From Candidatus Pseudobacter hemicellulosilyticus (GTDB lineage: Bacteria > Bacteroidota > Bacteroidia > Chitinophagales > Chitinophagaceae), in contig CP119311.1 in NCBI GenBank assembly GCA_029202545.1, forward strand, positions 6,386,001 through 6,450,000: 64,000 bases of DNA, in the 5' to 3' direction. The notes below the pieces were generated by a model. The model was not told the DNA's origin and did not search any database. It worked only from the letters and a program-made list of their open reading frames with translations. This document shows, piece after piece, positions 54,305-62,408 of this stretch. Numbering within the stretch: the stretch's first letter is position 1; each line of letters begins with the position of its first letter. A program made the translations under genes and the position numbers.

Positions 54305-55768
54305 TTACAGGGACAGTTCTTCCCTGTAGGTTTTGCCAAAGCGGTCAGTGGCCTGGACGGTAATGGTCCGGACGCCTGGCGGCGGTGTAGCATAGAACAG
54401 GTGCGCTGATCTGCCGGGTGTTACCCAGTCGTACAGCCCCGTACGATCCGCCTTTCCATAGCGGCGCACGGTTTCAGGGTCCACACCGATGCCGGCTGTC
54501 ATTGGTCCCTGGGGTTGTCCATCGGCCAGCCACTCCACTTTCCAGGCGCTGTCCCAGTTCCAGACATTGGCCACCAGCTGGCCGGGGCGGGTACTGTCGC
54601 TACCGGGGGCGAATACGCGCAGCTGGTGCTCCGCCGGATGTCCGATGGATTTATAATACCAGCTCACACTATCGCCCCGGACTTCATATACGCCATAACC
54701 CATGGGCGTTCCGTCATGACAGAGATCACTGAGCCACCAGGCGCCGCAGACAGCACCATGTATATGGAGCAGCACGCCGTCCTCTTCCAGGTTCTCATTG
54801 GTATGCGCATGTCCCAGCAGCAGGTGAGCGCGATAAGGTTGCAGCAGCTTATAAAAGTGTTTGCGGTTGAGCGTGATATTACCAGGTTCATCCTTCGGCA
54901 GGTTATAGAGCTGTTTTTCGTTGGTATACGCGGGGATATGCATGGAAACAAATACCGGGCTGCCTTTGGGCACCAGGGCCAGGTCCTGCTCCAGCCAGCG
55001 GAGCTGCCGCTCATTGAGGTAACCGATATAGTTATAGCCAACGCCGTAGTAGAAGACATTGTCGAGCACTACATAATGCGCTTTGCCTCGGTTGAAGCTA
55101 TACCAGGAAGGACCGAAAGCTTCATTGTAGCGGCGGTCCGACAGCTCATCAGTGCGCACATACAGGTCCATATCATGGTTGCCCAGCACCTGGAAAAAAG
55201 GAATGCCGGTAGCGCTGACCGCTTTCTTGTATTCGGGTATCATGGCGGGGGCGTCCCAGATAATATCTCCTACCGAGATCCCATGTACCGGACCGGTCTT
55301 TGCCAGTTCTGCGGCCAGGGCGCGGGTATCAGGAACGGGTGTTTCCATCAGCTGTTCGGCATGACGGGGCGTTTTGATCTGGGTATCTGCCCAGACAATG
55401 GCAAAATGGTGATCGTCCGACCGGTCCATCTTTTGCAGCATGAAATTGGCCTTGCACCGGCCTTTTGCATCCGGGTGCAGATTGGTATAAAATGCAGCGC
55501 AACCGTTATTCACGGGCACTTCATAACCTGAAGGAATGGTAATATAGACGAAGCTGGCTTCGGTAGTAGAAGCAATGGAATATTGTCCTTTGGCATCAGT
55601 GGTAACAATGCTGATACCGTCAGTGACGGCCACCCTGGAAATGGGCTTACCGGCCTGATCGGTAACGATGCCGCTGATAGTGACATGCCTTAGTGCCTGT
55701 GCCTGGATGCGGGTTGCAAACAGTAAACAAATAGCCGCATACGTGCAGTATCTTACAATAGCGCTCAT
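54305..55768 (-). CDS. Exported calcineurin-like metallophosphoesterase (first gene of the large locus)
   Basis: Secreted protein of 487 residues: signal peptide (YAAICLLFATRIQAQ), N-terminal carboxypeptidase-regulatory-like domain (VTISGIVTDQAGKPISRVAV), phosphoesterase core with VWADTQ (first Asp shifted from the usual GD), SVGDIIWD, GNHD, SMHIP and GHAHTN, then a C-terminal associated domain. It is a paralogue of 35946-37532, with the same domain order but a different first metal motif. It is the first gene after the divergent ROK regulator, so it probably lies just downstream of the operon promoter. Confidence 0.9.
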   Translation of the reverse strand: MSAIVRYCTYAAICLLFATRIQAQALRHVTISGIVTDQAGKPISRVAVTDGISIVTTDAKGQYSIASTTEASFVYITIPSGYEVPVNNGCAAFYTNLHPDAKGRCKANFMLQKMDRSDDHHFAIVWADTQIKTPRHAEQLMETPVPDTRALAAELAKTGPVHGISVGDIIWDAPAMIPEYKKAVSATGIPFFQVLGNHDMDLYVRTDELSDRRYNEAFGPSWYSFNRGKAHYVVLDNVFYYGVGYNYIGYLNERQLRWLEQDLALVPKGSPVFVSMHIPAYTNEKQLYNLPKDEPGNITLNRKHFYKLLQPYRAHLLLGHAHTNENLEEDGVLLHIHGAVCGAWWLSDLCHDGTPMGYGVYEVRGDSVSWYYKSIGHPAEHQLRVFAPGSDSTRPGQLVANVWNWDSAWKVEWLADGQPQGPMTAGIGVDPETVRRYGKADRTGLYDWVTPGRSAHLFYATPPPGVRTITVQATDRFGKTYREELSL

Positions 55769-56025
55769 AAGCTCAAAACAGTTTTTTGGCAGTCACTTAA
55801 TGTTGTATGGGAGAAACCGTAAAATGAAAACGATAAAACTAAGTTATGCAAATATTTTAAAAAACAAAATCAATTAATAAATTTTTTTAAGAACATAATC
55901 ATTTCATAACGCAATTCAAGGCTATCAAGGGGTTGCGCGGGAAGATAGGCCTTGCCAACAACTCCTGATCTGGTCCTCAAAGGCTTAACTTAAAAATAAT
56001 TTTTAAAAAGATTGGTATTTTCTGC

Positions 56026-56033
56026 TATTTTTG
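56026..56033 (+). promoter_or_regulatory. Bacteroidota-type -7 element (TAnnTTTG) before the ROK gene
   Basis: TATTTTTG at 56026-56033 matches the phylum's -7 consensus TAnnTTTG, 22 bases before the ROK start codon. No good -33 TTG at 19-21 bases upstream was found. The whole 55769-56055 divergent region is AT-rich and should hold both promoters. Confidence 0.45.
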
Positions 56034-56055
56034 AAATAATAGCCCAACACAAAAT

Positions 56056-57339
56056 ATGCCCAGGATAAAAGACACCGAAGCGATGGCGGAGCCTGCCAAA
56101 GCCCTGCCTTCCCTACGCAATACCTTTTTTGAAGAGTTATATGATGAGAACGTCACGGGTGTGGCGTACAAGAATATCAACCTCAAGAAGGAGATCGTTT
56201 CCTTTTTTGCCAGCCAGGGCAATGCCACCATTGCCGAGCTGGCCAAGACCCTTAATTCCAGCGTGCCCAAAGTCACCAACCTGCTGACCGACCTCACCAA
56301 TGACGGGCTGGTACAGGAATACGGCAAGATTGATTCAACGGGTGGCCGCCGTCCCAACCTTTACGGGCTGGTACCGGAGTCAGGATTTTTTGTAGGGGTA
56401 GAAGTCAAGAAGCATTATATCAATATCGGCCTGCTGGACTTCAAGATGAACCTGGTGAAGTTCTCCGAGAAAGTGGCTTTTCACCTGTACAATACAGAAG
56501 AGTCCCTGACGCAGTTATGCCAGCTCATAGAAAGCGGTATCCGGGAATTTGGCATACCCAAGGAAAAGATCCTGGGCATGGGGATGAACCTGACAGGGCG
56601 GATCAACTACGCCACAGGCTATAGTTTCAGTTTTTTCCACTTTGACGAGGAGCCGCTGAGCAAGGTGATGGAACAACGTATCGGCATCCGCACTTTCCTG
56701 GAGAACGATTCCCGCGCCATGGCCTATGGTGAGTTTGCCTTTGGCGGTGTCAACACGGAGAAGAACGCCCTCTTCATCAACCTGGACCATGGCATTGGTG
56801 CAGGTATTATGATCAACGGGCAACTGTATTATGGTAAATCAGGCTTTGCCGGTGAGTTTGGGCATATCCCTTTGTTCAATAACGAGATCCTTTGTCATTG
56901 CGGCAAAAAAGGCTGCCTGGAAACGGAGGCCTCCGGTGAGGCGCTGACCAAGAAGTTCCGGCAGAAAATGACAGAAGGCTTTTCCACTACGGTGGCGCAG
57001 AAAAAAAAGAAGCCGGAAGAAGTGCAGCTGGAAGATATTATCCAGGCCGCCATCAATGACGATGTACTGGCCATTGAGCTGATTGCCGAGATCAGCGAGA
57101 AGCTGGGTCGTGGCATTGCCCTGCTCATTAACCTGTTCAACCCGGAACTGGTGATCCTCGGCGGCGCTCTTTCCTCTACCAAGGACTATATCCGCCTGCC
57201 GGTGAAGAGCGCTATTAATAAGTATTCGCTAAGCCTGGTAAATAATGATACGCATCTGACTATTTCCAAATTAGGGGAGCAGGCCGGTGTGGTGGGCGCC
57301 TGTTTGCTGGTGAGGAATAAATTACTGGCGCTGGGGTAG
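56056..57339 (+). CDS. ROK family transcriptional regulator
   Basis: Regulator of 427 residues: winged helix-turn-helix at about 45-95 (NATIAELAKTLNSSVPKVTN), then a ROK sugar-binding/kinase-like domain. The sugar-kinase catalytic Asp (LENDSRAMAYGE, Asp218) and the zinc site (GHIP with His270, CHCGKKGCLE with Cys280, Cys282, Cys287) are both kept. As in NagC/Mlc-type proteins it should respond to a cytoplasmic sugar. It is divergent from the large locus (55768 and below) with a 287-base shared upstream region, so it is the most likely regulator of that locus. It ends 7 bases from the convergent PIN gene. Confidence 0.93.
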   Translation: MPRIKDTEAMAEPAKALPSLRNTFFEELYDENVTGVAYKNINLKKEIVSFFASQGNATIAELAKTLNSSVPKVTNLLTDLTNDGLVQEYGKIDSTGGRRPNLYGLVPESGFFVGVEVKKHYINIGLLDFKMNLVKFSEKVAFHLYNTEESLTQLCQLIESGIREFGIPKEKILGMGMNLTGRINYATGYSFSFFHFDEEPLSKVMEQRIGIRTFLENDSRAMAYGEFAFGGVNTEKNALFINLDHGIGAGIMINGQLYYGKSGFAGEFGHIPLFNNEILCHCGKKGCLETEASGEALTKKFRQKMTEGFSTTVAQKKKKPEEVQLEDIIQAAINDDVLAIELIAEISEKLGRGIALLINLFNPELVILGGALSSTKDYIRLPVKSAINKYSLSLVNNDTHLTISKLGEQAGVVGACLLVRNKLLALG

Positions 57340-57346
57340 CCGCTGT

Positions 57347-57862
57347 TCAGGCGCTTTGTTCACCGGAATTTTCTTTCCAGCGGATTAACCGTTCCTCGCA
57401 TGCATCTGATGGCAAGCGTTCATTAAATGTTTGTAAGGATGAAAGTATTTCTGCTGCCTTTCCCGGAGTAATTAAATTGCCGAGGATCAACTGATCAAAC
57501 ACCCACAATATCCCATGCACTTCCACCTGCAGCCGCTCACACGCCTTCCTTAAAAATCTATCCCCAGAAAGTACCATGGCCTGTAACTGGATAGCCAGGA
57601 GTAGAAGCGCCTGATCCACATCACTTAACCTATTGTTAGCTTTATTAATTGCTGCTTCGCTTAATTTATCAAGTGTAAACTCATGGACAACTAAAGCCCC
57701 ATTAATCACCCAGTGTTCATACAAAGCCTGCTGGGGTTCACTCATTTCATTGATGACTTCCCAGGTAGTTACAATGGACAGGCCAAGGTCAAAAAAAACC
57801 TTTATCAGTCCACAAAAATCAAGATCAATAAAAATATTGGCATCCGTAATTACCAGTTTCAT
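57347..57862 (-). CDS. PIN-domain protein (putative ribonuclease toxin)
   Basis: Protein of 171 residues with the four acidic PIN positions: Asp7 (ITDANIFIDL), Glu39 (EVINEM), Asp83 (LSDVDQALLL) and Asp101 (LSGDRFLR). PIN proteins of this kind are Mg-dependent RNases, commonly toxins. Its ATG overlaps the stop of the upstream XRE/ImmA gene by 4 bases (ATGA), so the two are translationally coupled. It extends beyond the PIN core by about 45 residues. The region is clearly more AT-rich than its neighbours, suggesting transfer. Confidence 0.88.
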   Translation of the reverse strand: MKLVITDANIFIDLDFCGLIKVFFDLGLSIVTTWEVINEMSEPQQALYEHWVINGALVVHEFTLDKLSEAAINKANNRLSDVDQALLLLAIQLQAMVLSGDRFLRKACERLQVEVHGILWVFDQLILGNLITPGKAAEILSSLQTFNERLPSDACEERLIRWKENSGEQSA

Positions 57863-58917
57863 TTCTTATCCATTAAATACAGCATGTCGCGGAATTCAAA
57901 CATCTTCTGACCATTAAGCACCGCGGCTTTGGAGGAACTGATGAGGTCCTCAGAATAAGCACGTAATACTAGCTGAAGAAATCTCTTTGATTGCTCACTT
58001 CCCAAAAACTGACCAGGCTCTCCATTTTGATACCCAATTCTATTGTAATCCATCATCATCTCTTTGAAATAATTCATACTGATCAGCTTTAGGATTTTTG
58101 CCCGGTACAGAATTGCAGCAATTGATATCCCATATTCTTCTTTAATCAGGATAAATTCCGGCCATACTATTCGCTTGCGAAACCCTCCAAATGCTTTTTT
58201 GAAAATGGACTCAGGCATCAGCATAGCGCCAGCAAAAACATTACAGTAATGTTCCTTTTGTAAGGGAGTAGCATCAGAAAGATCCAGCAAGAGGTGTGCC
58301 AATTCATGCAATATAGTAAAACGCTTACGAACAATCGAAATTTTCTCGTTATTATTCATAACTATGACTGACACCTGATCATTAACCTTACAGGACAATC
58401 CTAAAAAAGCATCATGGGCATCCAGTTGAAATACCTTCACTCCTTTCTCCTCAAGTAATTCAACAATGTTACTGATAGGTTCATATCCCCAATTCCATGC
58501 TTCCCGAAGCTTTTCTGCAGCCCGCTCTACATCTTGTTCATTCTTTATCTTAAGATTACCGATAGGATTGCTAAGACAATTGTCAATCCCCATAATTTCT
58601 TCCAGTTCCAGGTAGCGTTCCAGGAACTCAATAGTTAGATATTTTATTTTTGTCTGTTCTTTTTCAGGTAGACTGCTCTGTTTTCTGAACTCAATTCCAC
58701 CTAATTCAATACTGCTTGTCCGCAAAAAATAATCAACAGGTTGTCCCAATGCATTGCACAAATTGCGCAACACCTTACTATCCGGCTTCATATTTCCAGC
58801 TTCATATTTACTTAAAGCCTGCTTACTAACCGGCTCCTTCATAGCATTGACCAAATCCTGCAGAGAATACCCCTTCATCTTACGGGCAGCCTTCAGCCTT
58901 TCAGGAAAATGATTCAT
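57859..58917 (-). CDS. XRE-family HTH / ImmA-IrrE metallopeptidase protein (antitoxin-like partner)
   Basis: Protein of 352 residues: XRE helix-turn-helix at about 5-62 (MKGYSLQDLVNAMKEPVSKQ, ALSKYEAGNMKPDSKVL), then an ImmA/IrrE-type zinc peptidase with HELAH at 204-208 and downstream Glu222 as possible third ligand. In ImmA-type systems such proteins cleave a repressor; fused to XRE and placed next to a toxin-like gene they are often classed as antitoxins of COG2856 type. Translation overlaps with the PIN gene. Low GC versus neighbours suggests an acquired module. Confidence 0.9.
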   Translation of the reverse strand: MNHFPERLKAARKMKGYSLQDLVNAMKEPVSKQALSKYEAGNMKPDSKVLRNLCNALGQPVDYFLRTSSIELGGIEFRKQSSLPEKEQTKIKYLTIEFLERYLELEEIMGIDNCLSNPIGNLKIKNEQDVERAAEKLREAWNWGYEPISNIVELLEEKGVKVFQLDAHDAFLGLSCKVNDQVSVIVMNNNEKISIVRKRFTILHELAHLLLDLSDATPLQKEHYCNVFAGAMLMPESIFKKAFGGFRKRIVWPEFILIKEEYGISIAAILYRAKILKLISMNYFKEMMMDYNRIGYQNGEPGQFLGSEQSKRFLQLVLRAYSEDLISSSKAAVLNGQKMFEFRDMLYLMDKK

Positions 58918-59048
58918 AATAATACTTTTATATTGTTGACAAATTTACAAAATTCATTCCTTTTGTCAACCAAGCAACTTTTTTCTCTATTAAACTTGAT
59001 TTCAATCAAGCATCCCCCTTTTGAACGACCTATTCTACCTTATGCCAC

Positions 59049-59076
59049 AAAAAAAGCCCGGGTACTTACCCGGGCT
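59049..59076 (-). terminator. Terminator after the PepSY membrane protein gene
   Basis: On the minus strand AGCCCGGGTA (59076-59067) pairs with TACCCGGGCT (59064-59055) around a 2-base centre, followed by T7 (59055-59049). It lies 24 bases past the stop at 59100. Confidence 0.85.
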
Positions 59077-59099
59077 CAGTATTTTCAGCCAACTATTCC

Positions 59100-60767
59100 T
59101 CACACAGCCGGAGACACCGGCGCATCATTCGTCCTTAACCCCTTTACCTTATTCTGGCCCGCACCTCCGCGCGGCTTTTTCTTCTTCATTTTGTTAAGCC
59201 AGATCATGGTGCCGGTAATGGGCAGACTGGTAGCTATCAGGCAGGCCAGGAAATACAGCAGCTTGGTAAAGCCGCCATAGACATTCCCAACGTGAATAGC
59301 CTTGATAGAACCGGCCACCCGCTCATTGAAAGGCTTTTCGGTAAAGATCTCTTTTTTCAGCACTTTGGTGCTGTACTGGTCCAGGATCACCCTGTCGGCA
59401 GCAGCAGGCGCAAAGAAGCCTACTTTCGTTTTGCTGATATTGACAACAGCAGTGGAATCCGCCGGCAGCATCAGGGTATAATTGCCATTGTACACCAGGG
59501 TCTGGTTAGCGGCTTTGATGTATTCGTTGATGCCGGGTTTAGTCCACTGGGTACCTTCCGGGATCACAGATTTGGGTTGCTGCTCACGCCCGCCACCGGC
59601 AGGCCGCTGACCTTCCCGGCCACCGCGCTCAGCACCTTGTCCCCCAGCCTGTTCAAGTCTTTCCCCCCGACCAGCCTGTTGACCTTCCCGCGAAGCACTC
59701 TTTCCTTCACTGCTATCTTTTACGCCTCGTATCCCTGCAACGGCTTTCCCCTGGTTCGTCCCCAATTCTTTTCTTTGTTGCCCGCCGCTGGCAGCAGCAC
59801 CGCCTTCTTTCCGGCTATCTTCCCTTTTCACTCCATTGCCTTTTTGCTCACCAACGCTGCTGTCCAGCTCGCCGCCACGCCGTTCTCCCGGGCGCCCGCT
59901 TTCCGGCCGCTGTTCATTCCGTCCCATAGCGCCGCCAGGCTGCCCTTCTCCACGGCGACCGCCGCCTTCTCCGCCCCTGCCTTCGTCCGGTTTCGGTTCC
60001 TTGTACACACCCAACGTTTTCTGCAAGCCTGTCCGGTACCATTCAAAAGACCATTGCGGACCGGTAAGGCCCATCAGCAGTAAAAAGATCAGGGAATAAA
60101 ATGCTAAAGTATTGTGCAGGTCATGGTTGATCCGCTTCCAGCCAGCCCATTTGATCTTCAGGCCCTGCCGCCAGAACTTCACTTTCTGCGGGAACCAGAT
60201 GACCAGACCGGTAATACAGCCCAGCGTGAACAGGATAGTAGCCCAGCCTGTGATCATACTGCCCAGTTTACGGTTAGCTGTTCCTGTTATAATCTCTTTT
60301 TCCACCTTGTCCAGCAGCAGCCAGCGGTGCAGGCTGAACATGGTGCTCATGAATTCTTTGGCGCCGTTCTTTTCCTTGCTGGTACCCAGGATGGCCCCGG
60401 TATAGGGATGAACAAAATACGTAGTCCCAAAGCGGCTGTTATCATCTTTCAATTTTACATTGTACTGGTAGGTCCGTTCCGGATCTGCCGGCACCTGCAC
60501 ACTGGTGATGGCGCCGCCGGAAGTTTCAGCAACCGTCCGCAGCATGGAATCAGCCGGGATACGCATGGCGCCGGCAGGAGCATCCACTTTAAACAGATGC
60601 GGGGTCGCCAGCTCGGTCAGCTCGGTACTGTACACATAGACCGTACCGCTGAAGCAGACCGCTATCACGATCAGACCCGAGGCCAGTCCCAGCCATAGGT
60701 GGATATCATTGAACAGTTTCCTTATCTGCTGCCAGGCAGACCGTTTTTGTTTGCGTTCCTGTGCCAT
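59100..60767 (-). CDS. PepSY-associated transmembrane protein with low-complexity insert
   Basis: Inner-membrane protein of 555 residues of the PepSY-associated type (iron-regulated/PiuB-like). Four transmembrane helices lie at about 22-46, 171-192, 222-238 and 500-525, with a first periplasmic loop (47-170) containing a PepSY-like region (TYQYNVKLKDDNSRFGTTYF, HPYTGAILGTS). The second periplasmic loop (239-499) contains an insert at about 258-400 made almost wholly of Gly, Arg, Glu, Gln, Ala and Ser. Relatives lie beside TonB receptors for siderophores and may take part in reduction of imported iron complexes; this one is downstream of a SusD-like_2/SusC pair but separated by a terminator. 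Confidence 0.85.
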   Translation of the reverse strand: MAQERKQKRSAWQQIRKLFNDIHLWLGLASGLIVIAVCFSGTVYVYSTELTELATPHLFKVDAPAGAMRIPADSMLRTVAETSGGAITSVQVPADPERTYQYNVKLKDDNSRFGTTYFVHPYTGAILGTSKEKNGAKEFMSTMFSLHRWLLLDKVEKEIITGTANRKLGSMITGWATILFTLGCITGLVIWFPQKVKFWRQGLKIKWAGWKRINHDLHNTLAFYSLIFLLLMGLTGPQWSFEWYRTGLQKTLGVYKEPKPDEGRGGEGGGRRGEGQPGGAMGRNEQRPESGRPGERRGGELDSSVGEQKGNGVKREDSRKEGGAAASGGQQRKELGTNQGKAVAGIRGVKDSSEGKSASREGQQAGRGERLEQAGGQGAERGGREGQRPAGGGREQQPKSVIPEGTQWTKPGINEYIKAANQTLVYNGNYTLMLPADSTAVVNISKTKVGFFAPAAADRVILDQYSTKVLKKEIFTEKPFNERVAGSIKAIHVGNVYGGFTKLLYFLACLIATSLPITGTMIWLNKMKKKKPRGGAGQNKVKGLRTNDAPVSPAV

Positions 60768-60800
60768 ATATGTTCCGGATTGTAGGGTTTACAAAGATGC

Positions 60801-60833
60801 GAAAATCCGGGCAGCTTTATTGGCTACCCGGAT
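60801..60833 (-). terminator. Terminator after the SusD-like_2 gene
   Basis: ATCCGGG (60805-60811) pairs with CCCGGAT (60827-60833); the stem continues after one mismatch with AGC/GCT. On the minus strand it is followed by TTTTC (60804-60801). It separates the SusD-like gene from the PepSY gene. Confidence 0.75.
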
Positions 60834-60855
60834 CCGTTGCAAGCGAACAGTTATT

Positions 60856-62361
60856 TTACTGATCCCACCATACTTTGGCTGAGATCATATCATCACTCCC
60901 CTGCAGGGAGGCATTTTCATTATTGGTCATCCTTTCTGTTTCAGGATACATAAGCCGGAGCGGGCGCGACTGTGGCGTAGGCGCTTCCAGCGAATTGGGC
61001 ACCGCCGGGATACCCAGCCTGCGGTAATCATTCCAGGCTTCAAGACTGCTGATGCTGTTCAGCGCCAGCCATTTCTGCTCAATGATCCGCTCAATTTTAT
61101 TGGTAGCGTCATTAAAGTTGACAGTGGTCTGTGCATAATAGCCAGTGAATTCACTGGCAGCCACTTCCATGTATTTGAAAGATTCCTGGATAGCCGATTG
61201 ATAGAGGCTGGCGGCATCGCCGTCGGTCCAGCCACGTTGTGCCGCTTCAGCTTGCAGGAACAGGCTTTCAAAAGATCCCATCAGCACCAGGGGCTGGATA
61301 GCGCTCTTGAACAGGGCGGCCGGCTGGTTGGCATTTTCATTGGGTCCTTTGAAAGGAGAAGTAGCGGCTGCAGCATAGTCAGGTGTTACGGAAGGATTGC
61401 CAAACCGCACACCTTTGTAAGCGCCACCCACTGCTACATAGAGCTTGGGCAGTCGCGGGTCCGCACGCAGTTCATATTGCTCCAGCAGGTATTCCGTTGG
61501 ACGGACATTCTGGTGGTTCTGGGAAGTAGCGCCGCCTACCACCCGGTAGTTGGCTGTCCAGAAACTGTTGGCATTGCTGGTAGTATACCCCGGCTGGATG
61601 AAAGCATTTTCGCCGGTATTGAGAAAGCCCGATCCTTCATTCCGGATCTTCAGCAGTTCGGCCTGGATATAGGCGTTGTTGCCCACTTCACTCTGACGCA
61701 GCAGGGCCCGCAGCTTGATGGTATTGGCAAATTTGATCCAGGAGCTTTTGTTGCCCTGGAACAGGATATCATCAGTACCGGCTTCTGTACCGGGGATGGT
61801 GTTCTTCATATCCTGGATACCGTCTGTGATCAGGTTAATGGCTTTCTCATACACTACACTGCCGGCTTCGTAACGGGGCGTTGGGTTTTTAGTACCCTGC
61901 AGCGCGTCATCGAAGGGAATATTGTTGTACATATCCACCAGGCGGAGAAAATGCCAGCCCTGCATGATCTTGGACAGACCTGCATAATAGTATTCATTCT
62001 CGGCCAGGGCCTCTTCTTTCAGGAGCTGGTAGTACAGCAGGTTGTTGAACCCGTCTTCCCAGACAGGAATACCATCCCGCTGGTGACGGATTGCAGGGCC
62101 ATTGTAGGTCTTGAGGTCTACAAACTGGCTGATGCCTTCATTGTTGGTGCCCCAGTAACCGGCCCAGAGGGCGCCGATCTGGTTCAGCTGGCCTGTTTCC
62201 TGGATAGCGGAACTGAGCAGCGGGGCCGCCAGCTTGGCGTTCAGGGGCAGGGTTTCGGAAGTGGGTGAATTGGGGTTGTCGTTCACATCCAGGAATTTCT
62301 CGCAGGAGCTGGTCCCCAGGATCAGTGTACTGACGACTATATAGTTGATAAAACGTTTCAT
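60856..62361 (-). CDS. SusD-like_2 family lipoprotein
   Basis: Outer-membrane lipoprotein of 501 residues with lipobox LGTSSC (Cys20) and the opening EKFLDVNDNPNSPT. It belongs to the SusD-like_2 branch: GALWAGYWGTNNEGISQFVD near the start and IEQKWLALNSISSLEAWNDY with RRLGIPAVP near the end. The start at 62361 begins the signal peptide; a longer frame from 62409 overlaps the SusC stop. It should be the partner of the SusC fragment just upstream. SusD-like_2 proteins pair with TonB receptors for varied ligands; ligand here unknown. Confidence 0.93.
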   Translation of the reverse strand: MKRFINYIVVSTLILGTSSCEKFLDVNDNPNSPTSETLPLNAKLAAPLLSSAIQETGQLNQIGALWAGYWGTNNEGISQFVDLKTYNGPAIRHQRDGIPVWEDGFNNLLYYQLLKEEALAENEYYYAGLSKIMQGWHFLRLVDMYNNIPFDDALQGTKNPTPRYEAGSVVYEKAINLITDGIQDMKNTIPGTEAGTDDILFQGNKSSWIKFANTIKLRALLRQSEVGNNAYIQAELLKIRNEGSGFLNTGENAFIQPGYTTSNANSFWTANYRVVGGATSQNHQNVRPTEYLLEQYELRADPRLPKLYVAVGGAYKGVRFGNPSVTPDYAAAATSPFKGPNENANQPAALFKSAIQPLVLMGSFESLFLQAEAAQRGWTDGDAASLYQSAIQESFKYMEVAASEFTGYYAQTTVNFNDATNKIERIIEQKWLALNSISSLEAWNDYRRLGIPAVPNSLEAPTPQSRPLRLMYPETERMTNNENASLQGSDDMISAKVWWDQ

Positions 62362-62408
62362 GTATTCTTTTTTCTGTTTCGCCAAAGCGGTTATGGGTTT
62401 GTCAATCA

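Noticed and set aside
58909..59280. 123-codon open frame on the plus strand
   Set aside because: Overlaps the terminator and the end of the PepSY gene on the other strand; no domain.
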